From CAXXOK01 sp963678055 (lineage in GTDB: Bacteria; Bacillota; Clostridia; Christensenellales; Aristaeellaceae): DNA of 64,000 nucleotides. Of the stretch, positions 14,521 through 22,471 are shown one piece after another. Within the stretch, counting starts at the first letter, position 1; every line of letters starts with the position of its first letter. Below the pieces are notes generated by a model. It did not search any database. It worked only from the letters and a program-made list of their open reading frames with translations, and was not told the DNA's origin. The position numbers and the translations under genes are program-made. The stretch is taken from contig OY782679.1 of NCBI GenBank assembly GCA_963678055.1, forward strand, positions 1,922,001-1,986,000. Reading direction: 5' to 3'.

Positions 14521-15339
14521 ATGAGGCAGGTAGCCATTTACGGAAAAGGTGGCATCGGAAAATCCACCACCACGCAGAACCTTACAGCGGGGCTGGCCGA
14601 AATGGGTAAAAAGGTCATGATCGTAGGCTGCGATCCCAAAGCAGACTCGACACGGTTGGTGCTGGGCGGTCTGGCACAGAAAACCGTTCTGGACACACTT
14701 CGGGAAGAGGGCGACGATATTGAACTGGACGCCGTATTGAAAGAAGGCTACGGCGGCATCAAAGGTGTGGAGTCCGGCGGCCCGGAACCGGGCGTTGGCT
14801 GTGCAGGTCGCGGCATTATTACGTCCATCAACCTGCTGGAGCAGCTGGGCGCGTATGAAGCGGATTTGGATTATGTCTTTTACGATGTTCTGGGCGACGT
14901 GGTGTGCGGCGGCTTTGCCATGCCGATTCGCGAAGGCAAAGCCCAGGAAATCTACATCGTTTGTTCCGGCGAAATGATGGCACTGTATGCGGCCAACAAT
15001 ATTGCCAAGGGGATAGCCAAGTACGCCAACACCGGCGGCGTGCGCCTAGGCGGGTTGATCTGCAACTCCCGCAAGGTGGACGGCGAAGCGGCCCTCGTAG
15101 AAAGTGTCGCAAAAGAAATCGGCACGCAGATGATTCACTTTGTGCCGCGCGACAACGCCGTGCAGCGTGCTGAAATCAACAAAAAAACCGTTATCGACTT
15201 CTCCCCGGACGAGGCCCAGGCTAGCGAGTACCGCGAGCTGGCCCGCAAAGTAGATGAAAACGAGATGTTCGTCATTCCCAAGCCCATGTCCATTGACAGG
15301 CTGGAAGAGATCCTCATGGAGCACGGAATCCTTGACTAA
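14521..15339 (+). CDS. nifH: Nitrogenase iron protein NifH
   Basis: The ATG at 14521 follows GGAGGAAA; an upstream in-frame start is rejected because NifH proteins start MRQVAIYGKGGIGKSTTTQN as here. The 272-residue protein has Walker A GKGGIGKST, switch I CDPKADST, the cluster cysteines in GVGCAGRGII and DVVCGGFAMPIREGKA, and the arginine of GCAGRG that can be ADP-ribosylated in some species. NifH is the ATP-dependent electron donor to NifDK and also works in cofactor maturation. It heads an operon with the nifI pair, nifD and nifK. Length and motifs are normal, so it should be functional. Confidence 0.97.
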   Translation: MRQVAIYGKGGIGKSTTTQNLTAGLAEMGKKVMIVGCDPKADSTRLVLGGLAQKTVLDTLREEGDDIELDAVLKEGYGGIKGVESGGPEPGVGCAGRGIITSINLLEQLGAYEADLDYVFYDVLGDVVCGGFAMPIREGKAQEIYIVCSGEMMALYAANNIAKGIAKYANTGGVRLGGLICNSRKVDGEAALVESVAKEIGTQMIHFVPRDNAVQRAEINKKTVIDFSPDEAQASEYRELARKVDENEMFVIPKPMSIDRLEEILMEHGILD

Positions 15340-15354
15340 ATAAGGAGAAAGAAT

Positions 15355-15678
15355 ATGCAACTGATCAGAGCTATCATCCGTCCGCAGAAAACCAACGAGG
15401 TCATCACCGAGCTTCTAGCCGCAGGTTTCCCTTCCATCACCAAAATGGAAGTGTATGGCCGTGGCAAGCAAAAGGGCATCATTGTGGGCAACGTGCAATA
15501 CGATGAAATCCCCAAAGAACTGCTCATGGTCGTCTGCGAGGACGAGAATAAGGACGATATTATCAAAATCATCATCCGTACAGCGCGCACCGGTGCAGGC
15601 AACTTCGGCGACGGCAAGATCTTCGTATCTTCCGTCACGGAATCCTATACCGTGTCCTCCGGCAAGGCCGGCCTGTAA
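15355..15678 (+). CDS. nifI1: PII-family nitrogenase regulator NifI1
   Basis: The 107-residue PII-like protein begins MQLIRAIIRPQKTNEVITEL. It has a short T-loop region (YGRGKQKGIIVGNVQYDEIPK) and the B-loop signature TGAGNFGDGKIFV. NifI1 and NifI2 form a complex that binds NifDK and switches off nitrogenase when ammonium is available, sensing 2-oxoglutarate and ATP; this is known from methanogens. The position directly after nifH and before nifI2 and nifD is the diagnostic arrangement. A ribosome site (AAGGAGA) precedes the ATG. Confidence 0.95.
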   Translation: MQLIRAIIRPQKTNEVITELLAAGFPSITKMEVYGRGKQKGIIVGNVQYDEIPKELLMVVCEDENKDDIIKIIIRTARTGAGNFGDGKIFVSSVTESYTVSSGKAGL

Positions 15679-15688
15679 GGAGGCCGCT

Positions 15689-16072
15689 ATGAAAGAAATT
15701 ATAGCAATCATCCGACCCAACAAAATTAACGCGACCAAGCGTATTTTAATGGAAAACCACTTCCCCGCATTCACCTGCCGTTCGTGCCTGGGCCGCGGCA
15801 AAAAGAATGCCGATACCGAGTTGGTCGCCGCCCTGATGCAGGCAGGCAAACTGCCCCAGGATGTCATCGGCGAGCACTTCACCGAGGCAACGCGCTTGAT
15901 TGCCAAACGCTGGTTTACCTTGGTCACCAGCGACGAGCTGGCCGAAAAGGCCGTGCAGCTGATTATTGAAGCCAACCAGACGGGGAATCCCGGAGACGGA
16001 AAAATCTTTGTCTGCCCCATTGACGAAAGCTACCGCGTACGCGATGGCGAGGCTGCCGACGAAGTATTCTAG
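15689..16072 (+). CDS. nifI2: PII-family nitrogenase regulator NifI2
   Basis: I choose ATG at 15689, which follows AAGGAGG by six bases, giving 127 residues (MKEIIAIIRPNKINATKRIL). It is PII-like with the longer T-loop typical of NifI2 (residues about 38-70) and the C-terminal NPGDGKIFVCPIDESYRVR. It acts as the partner of NifI1 in the post-translational switch-off of nitrogenase. The paired genes between nifH and nifD mark the nitrogenase lineage seen in methanogens and in several anaerobic bacteria. Confidence 0.95.
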   Translation: MKEIIAIIRPNKINATKRILMENHFPAFTCRSCLGRGKKNADTELVAALMQAGKLPQDVIGEHFTEATRLIAKRWFTLVTSDELAEKAVQLIIEANQTGNPGDGKIFVCPIDESYRVRDGEAADEVF

Positions 16073-16092
16073 GACATCGAGGAGGGAACGGC

Positions 16093-17691
16093 GTGAGCAC
16101 ACAACGAGAACGGCTGTTGGACAAATACTCCGCGCGCGTTTATAAAAACCGCAAGGAACATATCACCCAAATGGAACTGAGCGATACGCCCGACACCATT
16201 AACGCAAACACCCGCACAGTTCCCGGTATCATGTCAGCACGCGGCTGCTGCTACGCCGGCTGCAAAGGCGTGGTCGTCGGGCCACTGAAGGACGTGTGTA
16301 TCATCACCCACGGCCCCATCGGCTGCGCCTACTACAGCTGGGGCACGCGCCGCAACCGTGCCAAGGCCGGGGACAACGGCAAAAACTTTATTCCCTACAG
16401 CGTTTGCACCGATATGCGCCCTACGGATATTGTATTCGGCGGAGAGAAAAAGCTGACGCTGGCCATTAATGAATGCATGGAGATCTTCGATCCTAAATGC
16501 ATCATGATCTGCTCCACCTGCCCTATCGGCCTAATCGGCGACGATGTACAGGCCATTGCCAAGCAGGCCGAGCAGCAATACGGCATCACAGTGATCGCTT
16601 ACTCCTGCGAAGGCTATAAGGGTGTATCACAGTCCTCCGGCCACCACATCGCCAACAACGGCCTGATGAAATACATCATCGGTACAGGCGACCAAAAGCC
16701 GGAAACCCAGTTTTCCGTCAACATTCTGGGCGAGTACAACATCGGTTCGGACGCATGGGAAGAAGAACGCATTCTAAAGCGCTGCGGCATCGAGGTTGTG
16801 AATGTCTTCACCGGAGACGGTTCCTACGAAACAATGAAATCAGCGCACCTGGCCGACTTGAATCTGGTGATGTGCCACCGCTCGATCAACTACATCGCCG
16901 AGATGATGAAAACAAAGTACGGCATGGACTGGATTAAGATCAACTTCATCGGTGTTGCTGCAACCTGCGAAAGCCTGCGCATGATCGGCAAGTACTTTGG
17001 CGATCCCAAGCTGATAGAACGCATTGAAGAAGTCATCGCCGATGAGCTGGAGACCATCCGCGACGATATGGAGCACTACCGTTTAAAGCTGAAAGGTAAA
17101 ACAGCAGGCATCTTCTCAGGCGGATCACGCAGCCACCATTACCAGAAGCTGCTGGAAGACTTCGGCGTGGAAACGGTCATCGCAGGCTACGAATTTGCCC
17201 ACCGGGACGACTATGAAGGTCGCGAAGTGATTCCCACCATCAAAGCCGATGCCGACTCCAAAAACATCGAAGAGATAACCGTCCAGCCTGATCCCGATCA
17301 CTTCCGCCAGCGCTATTCCCCCGAAGAAATCGAAGAATTGCGCCGCCAGGGCGTGGAGATTGACAGCTACGACGGCATGATGCGGGAGATGCAAAAGGGA
17401 CACCTTGTGGTGGATGACTATAACTATTTTGAAACCGACGAGTTCATCAAAAAAGTCCGTCCCGACATCTTCCTCTCCGGCCTCAAGGACAAGTACTCCG
17501 TCCTCAAGGACGGCTGCGCGTCCCGTCAAATCCACAGCTACGACTATTCCGGCCCCTATGCAGGGTTTGCCGGCGCAGTCAACTTCGGCCGGGATATCAC
17601 CATGGCGCTGTATTCAGCGGCCTGGCAGTTTGTTAAAGCCCCGTGGGAGATGACCCCCAACCTTGCCGGATCTTTAGGAGGTGAAGCCTGA
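16093..17691 (+). CDS. nifD: Nitrogenase molybdenum-iron protein alpha chain NifD
   Basis: The start is GTG at 16093 with GGAGGGA upstream. The 532-residue protein aligns by eye with C. pasteurianum NifD, including the extra segment of about 50 residues after YEGREVIPTIKADADSKN that is typical of clostridial NifD. P-cluster cysteines are present in ARGCCYAGCKG, HGPIGCAYYSWG and TCPIGLIGDD. FeMo-cofactor ligands are present as Cys in LVMCHRSINYI and His in RQIHSYDYSGPY. The SQSSGHHIANN segment supplies the conserved Gln and His near the cofactor. All key residues are in place, so the active site appears competent. The stop overlaps the nifK start. Confidence 0.96.
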   Translation: MSTQRERLLDKYSARVYKNRKEHITQMELSDTPDTINANTRTVPGIMSARGCCYAGCKGVVVGPLKDVCIITHGPIGCAYYSWGTRRNRAKAGDNGKNFIPYSVCTDMRPTDIVFGGEKKLTLAINECMEIFDPKCIMICSTCPIGLIGDDVQAIAKQAEQQYGITVIAYSCEGYKGVSQSSGHHIANNGLMKYIIGTGDQKPETQFSVNILGEYNIGSDAWEEERILKRCGIEVVNVFTGDGSYETMKSAHLADLNLVMCHRSINYIAEMMKTKYGMDWIKINFIGVAATCESLRMIGKYFGDPKLIERIEEVIADELETIRDDMEHYRLKLKGKTAGIFSGGSRSHHYQKLLEDFGVETVIAGYEFAHRDDYEGREVIPTIKADADSKNIEEITVQPDPDHFRQRYSPEEIEELRRQGVEIDSYDGMMREMQKGHLVVDDYNYFETDEFIKKVRPDIFLSGLKDKYSVLKDGCASRQIHSYDYSGPYAGFAGAVNFGRDITMALYSAAWQFVKAPWEMTPNLAGSLGGEA

Positions 17692-19058
17692 TGCTTGATA
17701 TGACGCCAAGTAAAGTGATCGAGCGCAAAGGCGCGACCATTAACCCCTGTAAAACCTGCGAACCTGTCGGCGCAATGTACTGCGCGCTGGGCATTCACAA
17801 ATGCATGCCGCACAGCCACGGCAGCCAGGGCTGCTGCTCCTATCACCGCACGGTGCTGGGGCGCCACTTCAAAGAACCTGCTGTCGCCACCTCCTCGTCC
17901 TTCACCGAAGGCGCGTCGGTGTTTGGCGGACGCAGCAACTTAAACACCTCGGTCAAGAACATCTTTGATATTTACAATCCCGATATCATCGCCGTGCACA
18001 CCACCTGCCTGTCCGAAACCATCGGCGATGATGTGCAGAGCTACTTGATGGATTTGAAAATCCCCGACGGGAAAACCGTGATCTATGCCAGTACCCCCAG
18101 CTACGAGGGTTCGCACATTCAGGGCTTTTCCAATATGCTCCGTGCAACGATTGATCAGCTGGCACAAGCTGAGGTAAGCGCCAACTCCCGCGTGGCTATC
18201 TTCCCCGGCTGGGTTGAACCCGGCGACTGCCGCGAACTGAAACGGCTGGCAGCGCTGCTAAATGTAAATCCCATGCTGCTGCCTGACCACGACAACACCA
18301 TGGACACCCCCATGACCGGACGCTACGAATACTACGGCGATGGCGGCACACGCCTTGACGACATCCGGCAGATTGGCGGCAGCCGCGCTCTGCTTGCACT
18401 GGGGCATCTGGCATCTGCCGATGCAGCCAGCCTGATGATGAAAAAGTTTGAGCTGCCAACCCAGCTATTGCCCATGCCTGTGGGTATCGCGTTCACCGAT
18501 CAGTATGTAATGGCCCTCAAAGCCGCTTCCGATGCTGATGTACCCGTGGAACTGGAAAACGAGCGCGGCCGCCTGGTTGATCTGCTGCTCGACTCCAGCC
18601 CCTATACCGCCGGAAAAAAAGTTGCCATCTACGGCGATCCGGATGTCGTTTACGCCATGACCAGCCTGTGCCTGGAAATGGGCATGATTCCAAAATACGT
18701 CATCACCGGCACACCCAAAAAAGAGTTTGTCGCCCTTACGCAAGACCTGCTGGGCAAGTATGGATTGCAGGAAGAATGCGTAGTCAAAGCAGACACCGAC
18801 CTGTTTTATATGCACCAGCTCATCAAAAACGAGCCGGTCGACTTGCTGCTTGGCAACTCCTACGGCAAGTACGTTGCCAAAGCCGAGGATATTCCCATCG
18901 TGCGTATGGGCTTCCCGGTTCTGGACCGCTACGCGGGGCCCCTGCAGCCGGTTGTCGGCTATCGCGGCGGCATTCGCATGGTTGAAAAGATGCTCGAAGC
19001 GCTGATGGCACGGCAGGACCGCGACTCCAGCGACGAAGACTTTGAAGCCGTCATGTAA
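17691..19058 (+). CDS. nifK: Nitrogenase molybdenum-iron protein beta chain NifK
   Basis: The 455-residue protein begins MLDMTPSKVIERKGATINPC. It has the P-cluster cysteines in INPCKTCEPVG, SQGCCSYHR and TTCLSETIGDD, and the serine segment in TPSYEGSHIQGF. Length matches the short clostridial NifK type, which lacks the N-terminal extension of proteobacterial NifK. The ATG overlaps the nifD stop (TGATG) with AGGAGGTG upstream, so the two subunits are made together. The rest of the fold (TGRYEYYGDGGTR, MGFPVLDRYAGPLQPVVGYRGG) is normal. Confidence 0.96.
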   Translation: MLDMTPSKVIERKGATINPCKTCEPVGAMYCALGIHKCMPHSHGSQGCCSYHRTVLGRHFKEPAVATSSSFTEGASVFGGRSNLNTSVKNIFDIYNPDIIAVHTTCLSETIGDDVQSYLMDLKIPDGKTVIYASTPSYEGSHIQGFSNMLRATIDQLAQAEVSANSRVAIFPGWVEPGDCRELKRLAALLNVNPMLLPDHDNTMDTPMTGRYEYYGDGGTRLDDIRQIGGSRALLALGHLASADAASLMMKKFELPTQLLPMPVGIAFTDQYVMALKAASDADVPVELENERGRLVDLLLDSSPYTAGKKVAIYGDPDVVYAMTSLCLEMGMIPKYVITGTPKKEFVALTQDLLGKYGLQEECVVKADTDLFYMHQLIKNEPVDLLLGNSYGKYVAKAEDIPIVRMGFPVLDRYAGPLQPVVGYRGGIRMVEKMLEALMARQDRDSSDEDFEAVM

Positions 19059-19073
19059 AGGGGGACACACACA

Positions 19074-19382
19074 ATGGTAACACCGAAATATCACGTTATG
19101 ATTTGCACCAGCTGCCGTCTGGGCGGTACACAGAACGGTGTTTGCGCTAAAAAAGGCAGTCCCGATCTGCTTATGACCCTGATGCAGGAAGTGGAAGACC
19201 GCGACCTGACAGCGGACGTGATGATCAACAACACCGGGTGCTTCGGCATTTGCCAAAAAGGCCCTGTGATGGTGGTCTACCCCCAGGGCATATGGTATGG
19301 CAACCTTGACGAGGATGCCATCATCAAAATCGCCGAGCAGCACCTGGAAGAAGGCAAACCCGTGGAGGAGTATATGATCTAA
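19074..19382 (+). CDS. Thioredoxin-fold [2Fe-2S] ferredoxin, C. pasteurianum type
   Basis: The 102-residue protein begins MVTPKYHVMICTSCRLGGTQ and closely follows, from memory, the sequence of the C. pasteurianum [2Fe-2S] ferredoxin. Cluster cysteines are visible in ICTSCRLGG, GVCAKKG and NNTGCFGICQKGP, and VVYPQGIWYGNL is the usual C-terminal strand. That protein is reported to bind the nitrogenase MoFe protein. Its location 15 bases after nifK supports a role as nitrogenase partner, perhaps as electron carrier or as a protective factor. The function is not fully known. Confidence 0.92.
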   Translation: MVTPKYHVMICTSCRLGGTQNGVCAKKGSPDLLMTLMQEVEDRDLTADVMINNTGCFGICQKGPVMVVYPQGIWYGNLDEDAIIKIAEQHLEEGKPVEEYMI

Positions 19383-19415
19383 TCCCAGTCCCGACCGACA
19401 TTCGCGGAGGCGCTC

Positions 19416-20075
19416 ATGATCCGTATTATTGACAGAACGCTTGTGCAACTGGCCGCATTCGATCTCAGCGATACAGCGCTAAACGAGATCGCTCTGCTGC
19501 TGTGCCAAAGCGGTGCCAATTTTCTGGAGATCAGCCCCGCAATGTACGGCCGGGTAAGCGAAATTGAAGGGGCACAGTTCATCCTGCGCATGGAAAATCC
19601 GCAAGATGCCAGACCCTATCTGGATCATAACAACATTAAGCGTTTTGTCTGCAAAAATCGCTTTGAAACCGCGTTGCGCGTATACCCGGAGATCACCGTA
19701 AACGATATGCGCGATTTTTTCACCGTTGAACGCTTCCGCCAGTGCGACCGGGTGCGCGTATGCGGCCTGGCCGACAGCGTACTCTATCCCCTGAGCAAAG
19801 TATTTCAAAACCTGCGAAACGCCTTTGAAGGCTCCATTGAATTTTGTGCCGATAACGACTGCTACTGCGCCACCAGCCTCACCCTGCAATGGGTGCAGCA
19901 AGGCGGAGGGGACGTCGTTACTTCGTTTTTCGGCATGGGTAACATGGCGGCGTTTGAAAGCGTAACCCGCTTGCTGCATCACCTGAAGGGTCGCCGCACG
20001 CCAAGCGCGCTGGCTGCGCTCAAGCGGCTGGAAACGCTGATGCGCAAACTGCTCACGGAGTGTGTGTGCGTATGA
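19416..20075 (+). CDS. HMGL/NifV-like TIM-barrel protein lacking metal ligands (first)
   Basis: The 219-residue protein begins MIRIIDRTLVQLAAFDLSDT. This aligns with the start of homocitrate and isopropylmalate synthases, but the catalytic RDGEQ is replaced by VQLAA. Later, VCGLADSVLYP matches the DTxG..P strand. The stretch SIEFCADNDCYCATSL lines up with the metal-binding HxHND motif, with both histidines lost. VVTSFFGMGNMAAFE matches the GIGERAGN..LE end. It is shorter than NifV (about 380) because the C-terminal domain is absent. The location suggests descent from nifV. C. pasteurianum has a two-gene nifV (omega and alpha), so this may be one half of such a pair, but homocitrate synthesis by this protein alone looks unlikely. 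Confidence 0.7.
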   Translation: MIRIIDRTLVQLAAFDLSDTALNEIALLLCQSGANFLEISPAMYGRVSEIEGAQFILRMENPQDARPYLDHNNIKRFVCKNRFETALRVYPEITVNDMRDFFTVERFRQCDRVRVCGLADSVLYPLSKVFQNLRNAFEGSIEFCADNDCYCATSLTLQWVQQGGGDVVTSFFGMGNMAAFESVTRLLHHLKGRRTPSALAALKRLETLMRKLLTECVCV

Positions 20076-20884
20076 AAGACAAGCGTTATATCACCGATAC
20101 CATGCTGGCGCAGTTTGGAAGGCGGATGACAGCCCAAGAGCGTACCACGTGGATCCAAGCGCTGGACACTGCGGGCGTATATGAAATAGTTTGTAAAATC
20201 AGCTCCAGAAAGGATCTGGATGCCTATACCCAGGCTACCCAAACAGCCAAATGCGCGGCGTATGTGCGCATGGATCCAGGCAAGCTGCAAAAAACGCTGC
20301 GGATGGGTGCACAGACGATTCACCTGGAAGTTCCCGCATCCTACCCGATGATCTATACCGCATACCACAAAAACAAGGACTGGGCAAAAAAGGCATTTCT
20401 CCAGTGCAAAGAACTGCTTATGCACGCCGGTGTGGATACGACACTGGTACTGGCCGATGCATCCCGCGCCGAACCCACGTTTCTTGAAACACTGGCGCAG
20501 ATGGCCGCCGGTATGCCGGTCGAAAAGCTGATCCTCAAAGACCTGATGGGTATTCAATCACTGTCAGCCTGCGCGGAGCTGACCTTAAGCACCCTGGCGT
20601 TCGGCTATCCGGTCGGGTATGAGGGCAGCGACCAGTTTGGGCTATCGGTCGCCAACACCATTCAAGCACTGCGTGTCGGCGCAAGCTACGCCAGCTGCTG
20701 CCTGGGCGGGCTTGGGCACGGGTGTGACCTGCGCAGGCTGCTGCAAACCACCAACCGCATTTTCGACTATGGCGTTGACAGGAAAGGAGCTGAGCAACTT
20801 GACCGCACATTCAAGCAAGCTTACCGGGGCGAGCGCATGCTCCAGCGGCAAAACAACCAGTTTGATAATTGCCGTCTTCGTTAA
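20072..20884 (+). CDS. HMGL/NifV-like TIM-barrel protein lacking metal ligands (second)
   Basis: The 270-residue product starts MKDKRYITDTMLAQFGRRMT at an ATG overlapping the previous stop. YITDTMLAQFGRR corresponds to the DTTLRDGEQ start of the family, without the Arg-Asp-Gly-Glu residues. VGYEGSDQFGLSVANTIQAL lines up very well with the HAHNDFGLAVANT motif, but the two metal-binding histidines are Glu and Ser. CCLGGLGHGCDLRRL corresponds to the GxGERxGN..LE end. The fold is therefore probably kept while the metal-dependent condensation chemistry is not. It may act with its neighbour as a heteromer. The family call is firm; the enzymatic role is open. Confidence 0.72.
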   Translation: MKDKRYITDTMLAQFGRRMTAQERTTWIQALDTAGVYEIVCKISSRKDLDAYTQATQTAKCAAYVRMDPGKLQKTLRMGAQTIHLEVPASYPMIYTAYHKNKDWAKKAFLQCKELLMHAGVDTTLVLADASRAEPTFLETLAQMAAGMPVEKLILKDLMGIQSLSACAELTLSTLAFGYPVGYEGSDQFGLSVANTIQALRVGASYASCCLGGLGHGCDLRRLLQTTNRIFDYGVDRKGAEQLDRTFKQAYRGERMLQRQNNQFDNCRLR

Positions 20885-21488
20885 TTCGGTCGGCCAGCCC
20901 TCCATGCCGCACGACGCTTATCGCGTCGCCTTGTTTCAAAAACAAGATGGTGCATGGGTGGAAACAAAGAGCACAGCCATCAAACCTATTGAGGACCAGT
21001 CTCCAAAGTCCATGACTGCCTTCTTGCATTACCTGACAACACTGACCGATGGCGCGCAGGCCGTTGCCGGTACATCCATCGCCGGTTTGTTGTATACCTT
21101 GCTCAACCAGCAGGGCAAGCACATTTTTGAAATCTGTGACACAAACCCGGAGACCCTTTCCGGCATCGCCGGGGACATTGCCATGGCACAAGCCAAACAA
21201 GCACTGGCCGAAGACGAATTCAACGCTGCTCAGCCCACCGAAACAGACATACCGGGTGTATATACGCTGGAACTGATAAAAGTACTGCAAACATACCCGG
21301 AGTTATCCTCAAAAATGATCCTGAAATCATTTTTACAGTCCACACCCTTTACCGAGCTTACGGTTATCTGCCACCACAGCCCTTGCTGGCTGGAAAACGA
21401 GCAAGGCATTACACTACAGACCCGGCGGCACGGCGACACCCTGACCCTGACCATCCAGAAAGCATGCTGCGGAGAGGCTATCGTATGA
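20799..21488 (+). CDS. AnfO-family nitrogenase-associated protein
   Basis: I choose TTG at 20799 with AAAGGAG nine bases upstream, giving 229 residues. It overlaps the preceding gene by 86 bases; a TTG at 20862 would remove 21 residues but has no ribosome site. The core from IIAVFVNSVGQPS, through the KQDGAWVETKSTAIKPI segment, GTSIAGLLYTLLNQQGKHIFEI, to KMILKSFLQSTPFTELTVIC and HHSPCWL matches what I remember of the AnfO family, first named beside iron-only nitrogenase. Here it sits with a molybdenum-type nifDK. Its role is unknown; a chaperone-like or cofactor-handling role has been suggested only from context. Confidence 0.78.
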   Translation: MTAHSSKLTGASACSSGKTTSLIIAVFVNSVGQPSMPHDAYRVALFQKQDGAWVETKSTAIKPIEDQSPKSMTAFLHYLTTLTDGAQAVAGTSIAGLLYTLLNQQGKHIFEICDTNPETLSGIAGDIAMAQAKQALAEDEFNAAQPTETDIPGVYTLELIKVLQTYPELSSKMILKSFLQSTPFTELTVICHHSPCWLENEQGITLQTRRHGDTLTLTIQKACCGEAIV

Positions 21489-22462
21489 ACAATTATATTG
21501 ATCTGGGAAGCGGAAACATTCAAATGCCCTTTGGTATCCTGGGCGGCGTAAGTTCCGTGCAAAAACGGCCCAACGGCGCACTGGAATCCGTCATCCTGAC
21601 GGAAAACAACGTGATCGTCACCCATGCAGGTGATCTGTATGCCGCCTATACCCAAACGCCGCGCCGCAAGCACAAGCCCTCTGTGGAGTTTTACGAAAGT
21701 GGGCTGGTGAAAGCTGTAGCGCTGGAGGAGCAGCAGGATGTACTCACCCCCATCGGCGAGCTACCGGCAGAACGCGTGACCTTTTATCCAGACGGCGAGC
21801 TGCACCGCGTGTTTCCCGTGGATGGGCAGCTGTCCGGTTTCTGGTCGGAAGAAGAAGAAAAAGAGATGAACATTCCCCTGTCGTTTGATTTTGGGTTTAC
21901 GGTGTTCACCGCTATGCTAACCTCCCTGTGCTTTTACAAAAGCGGTGCGATTAAGAGCGTAACCCTGTACCCCGGCGAAGTGATCGAGGTGAATACGCCC
22001 CTTGGGTCGTTCTCAGTCCGGCACGGGTTTTCGCTGTATGAGAGCGGCGAGCTGCAATCGTTCGAACCGGCAGTCCCCGTTCACATCCAAACCCCCGTGG
22101 GCAAGCTAACCGCGTTTGACACCACGAGCGTAGGCGTAAGCGCTGATGACAACTCCGTGACCTTATCCCCGGACGGGCAGGTGATCGGGCTGAAAGCCGG
22201 TTCCAATCGCATTATGGCGCAGCGAGATGGCGGCCCCACATGCTGGCACACACCCGTTTCAAAGCCCCATCCCTGCTCGGATGAACTTCCCTACTTTCAG
22301 CCGCTGGACCTTGCCTTTGGCCCGGACAGTGTGACTATTACGGACGACACCGCGCATACCTATCCCCTCGCGACAAGCCATTTCATCGTATCCGCTTTCA
22401 AGGATGGATCGATTGGCTGCTCGCCTGCGGACTGTGCTAACTGCAGCCTTTGCGGCCATTGA
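21485..22462 (+). CDS. Unnamed repeat protein with C-terminal Cys cluster, nitrogenase-linked
   Basis: The 325-residue protein starts MNNYIDLGSGNIQMPFG at an ATG overlapping the AnfO stop. It is built from imperfect strand-turn-strand repeats of the form (F/L)Y-x-(S/D)-G-x-(L/I/V)-(K/Q/H)-x-(S/V/R), seen at FYESGLVKAV, FYPDGELHRV, FYKSGAIKSV, LYESGELQSF and LSPDGQVIGL. The repeats alternate with TP(I/L/V)G turns, a layout reminiscent of MORN-like beta-repeats. The C-terminus is GCSPADCANCSLCGH, a CX4CX2CX2C group that could hold a metal or Fe-S cluster. I have no named family for it, although I believe similar proteins occur near other anaerobic nif or anf genes. It directly precedes a metal-type ABC importer. 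Confidence 0.6.
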   Translation: MNNYIDLGSGNIQMPFGILGGVSSVQKRPNGALESVILTENNVIVTHAGDLYAAYTQTPRRKHKPSVEFYESGLVKAVALEEQQDVLTPIGELPAERVTFYPDGELHRVFPVDGQLSGFWSEEEEKEMNIPLSFDFGFTVFTAMLTSLCFYKSGAIKSVTLYPGEVIEVNTPLGSFSVRHGFSLYESGELQSFEPAVPVHIQTPVGKLTAFDTTSVGVSADDNSVTLSPDGQVIGLKAGSNRIMAQRDGGPTCWHTPVSKPHPCSDELPYFQPLDLAFGPDSVTITDDTAHTYPLATSHFIVSAFKDGSIGCSPADCANCSLCGH

Positions 22463-22471
22463 GGTGATTTG

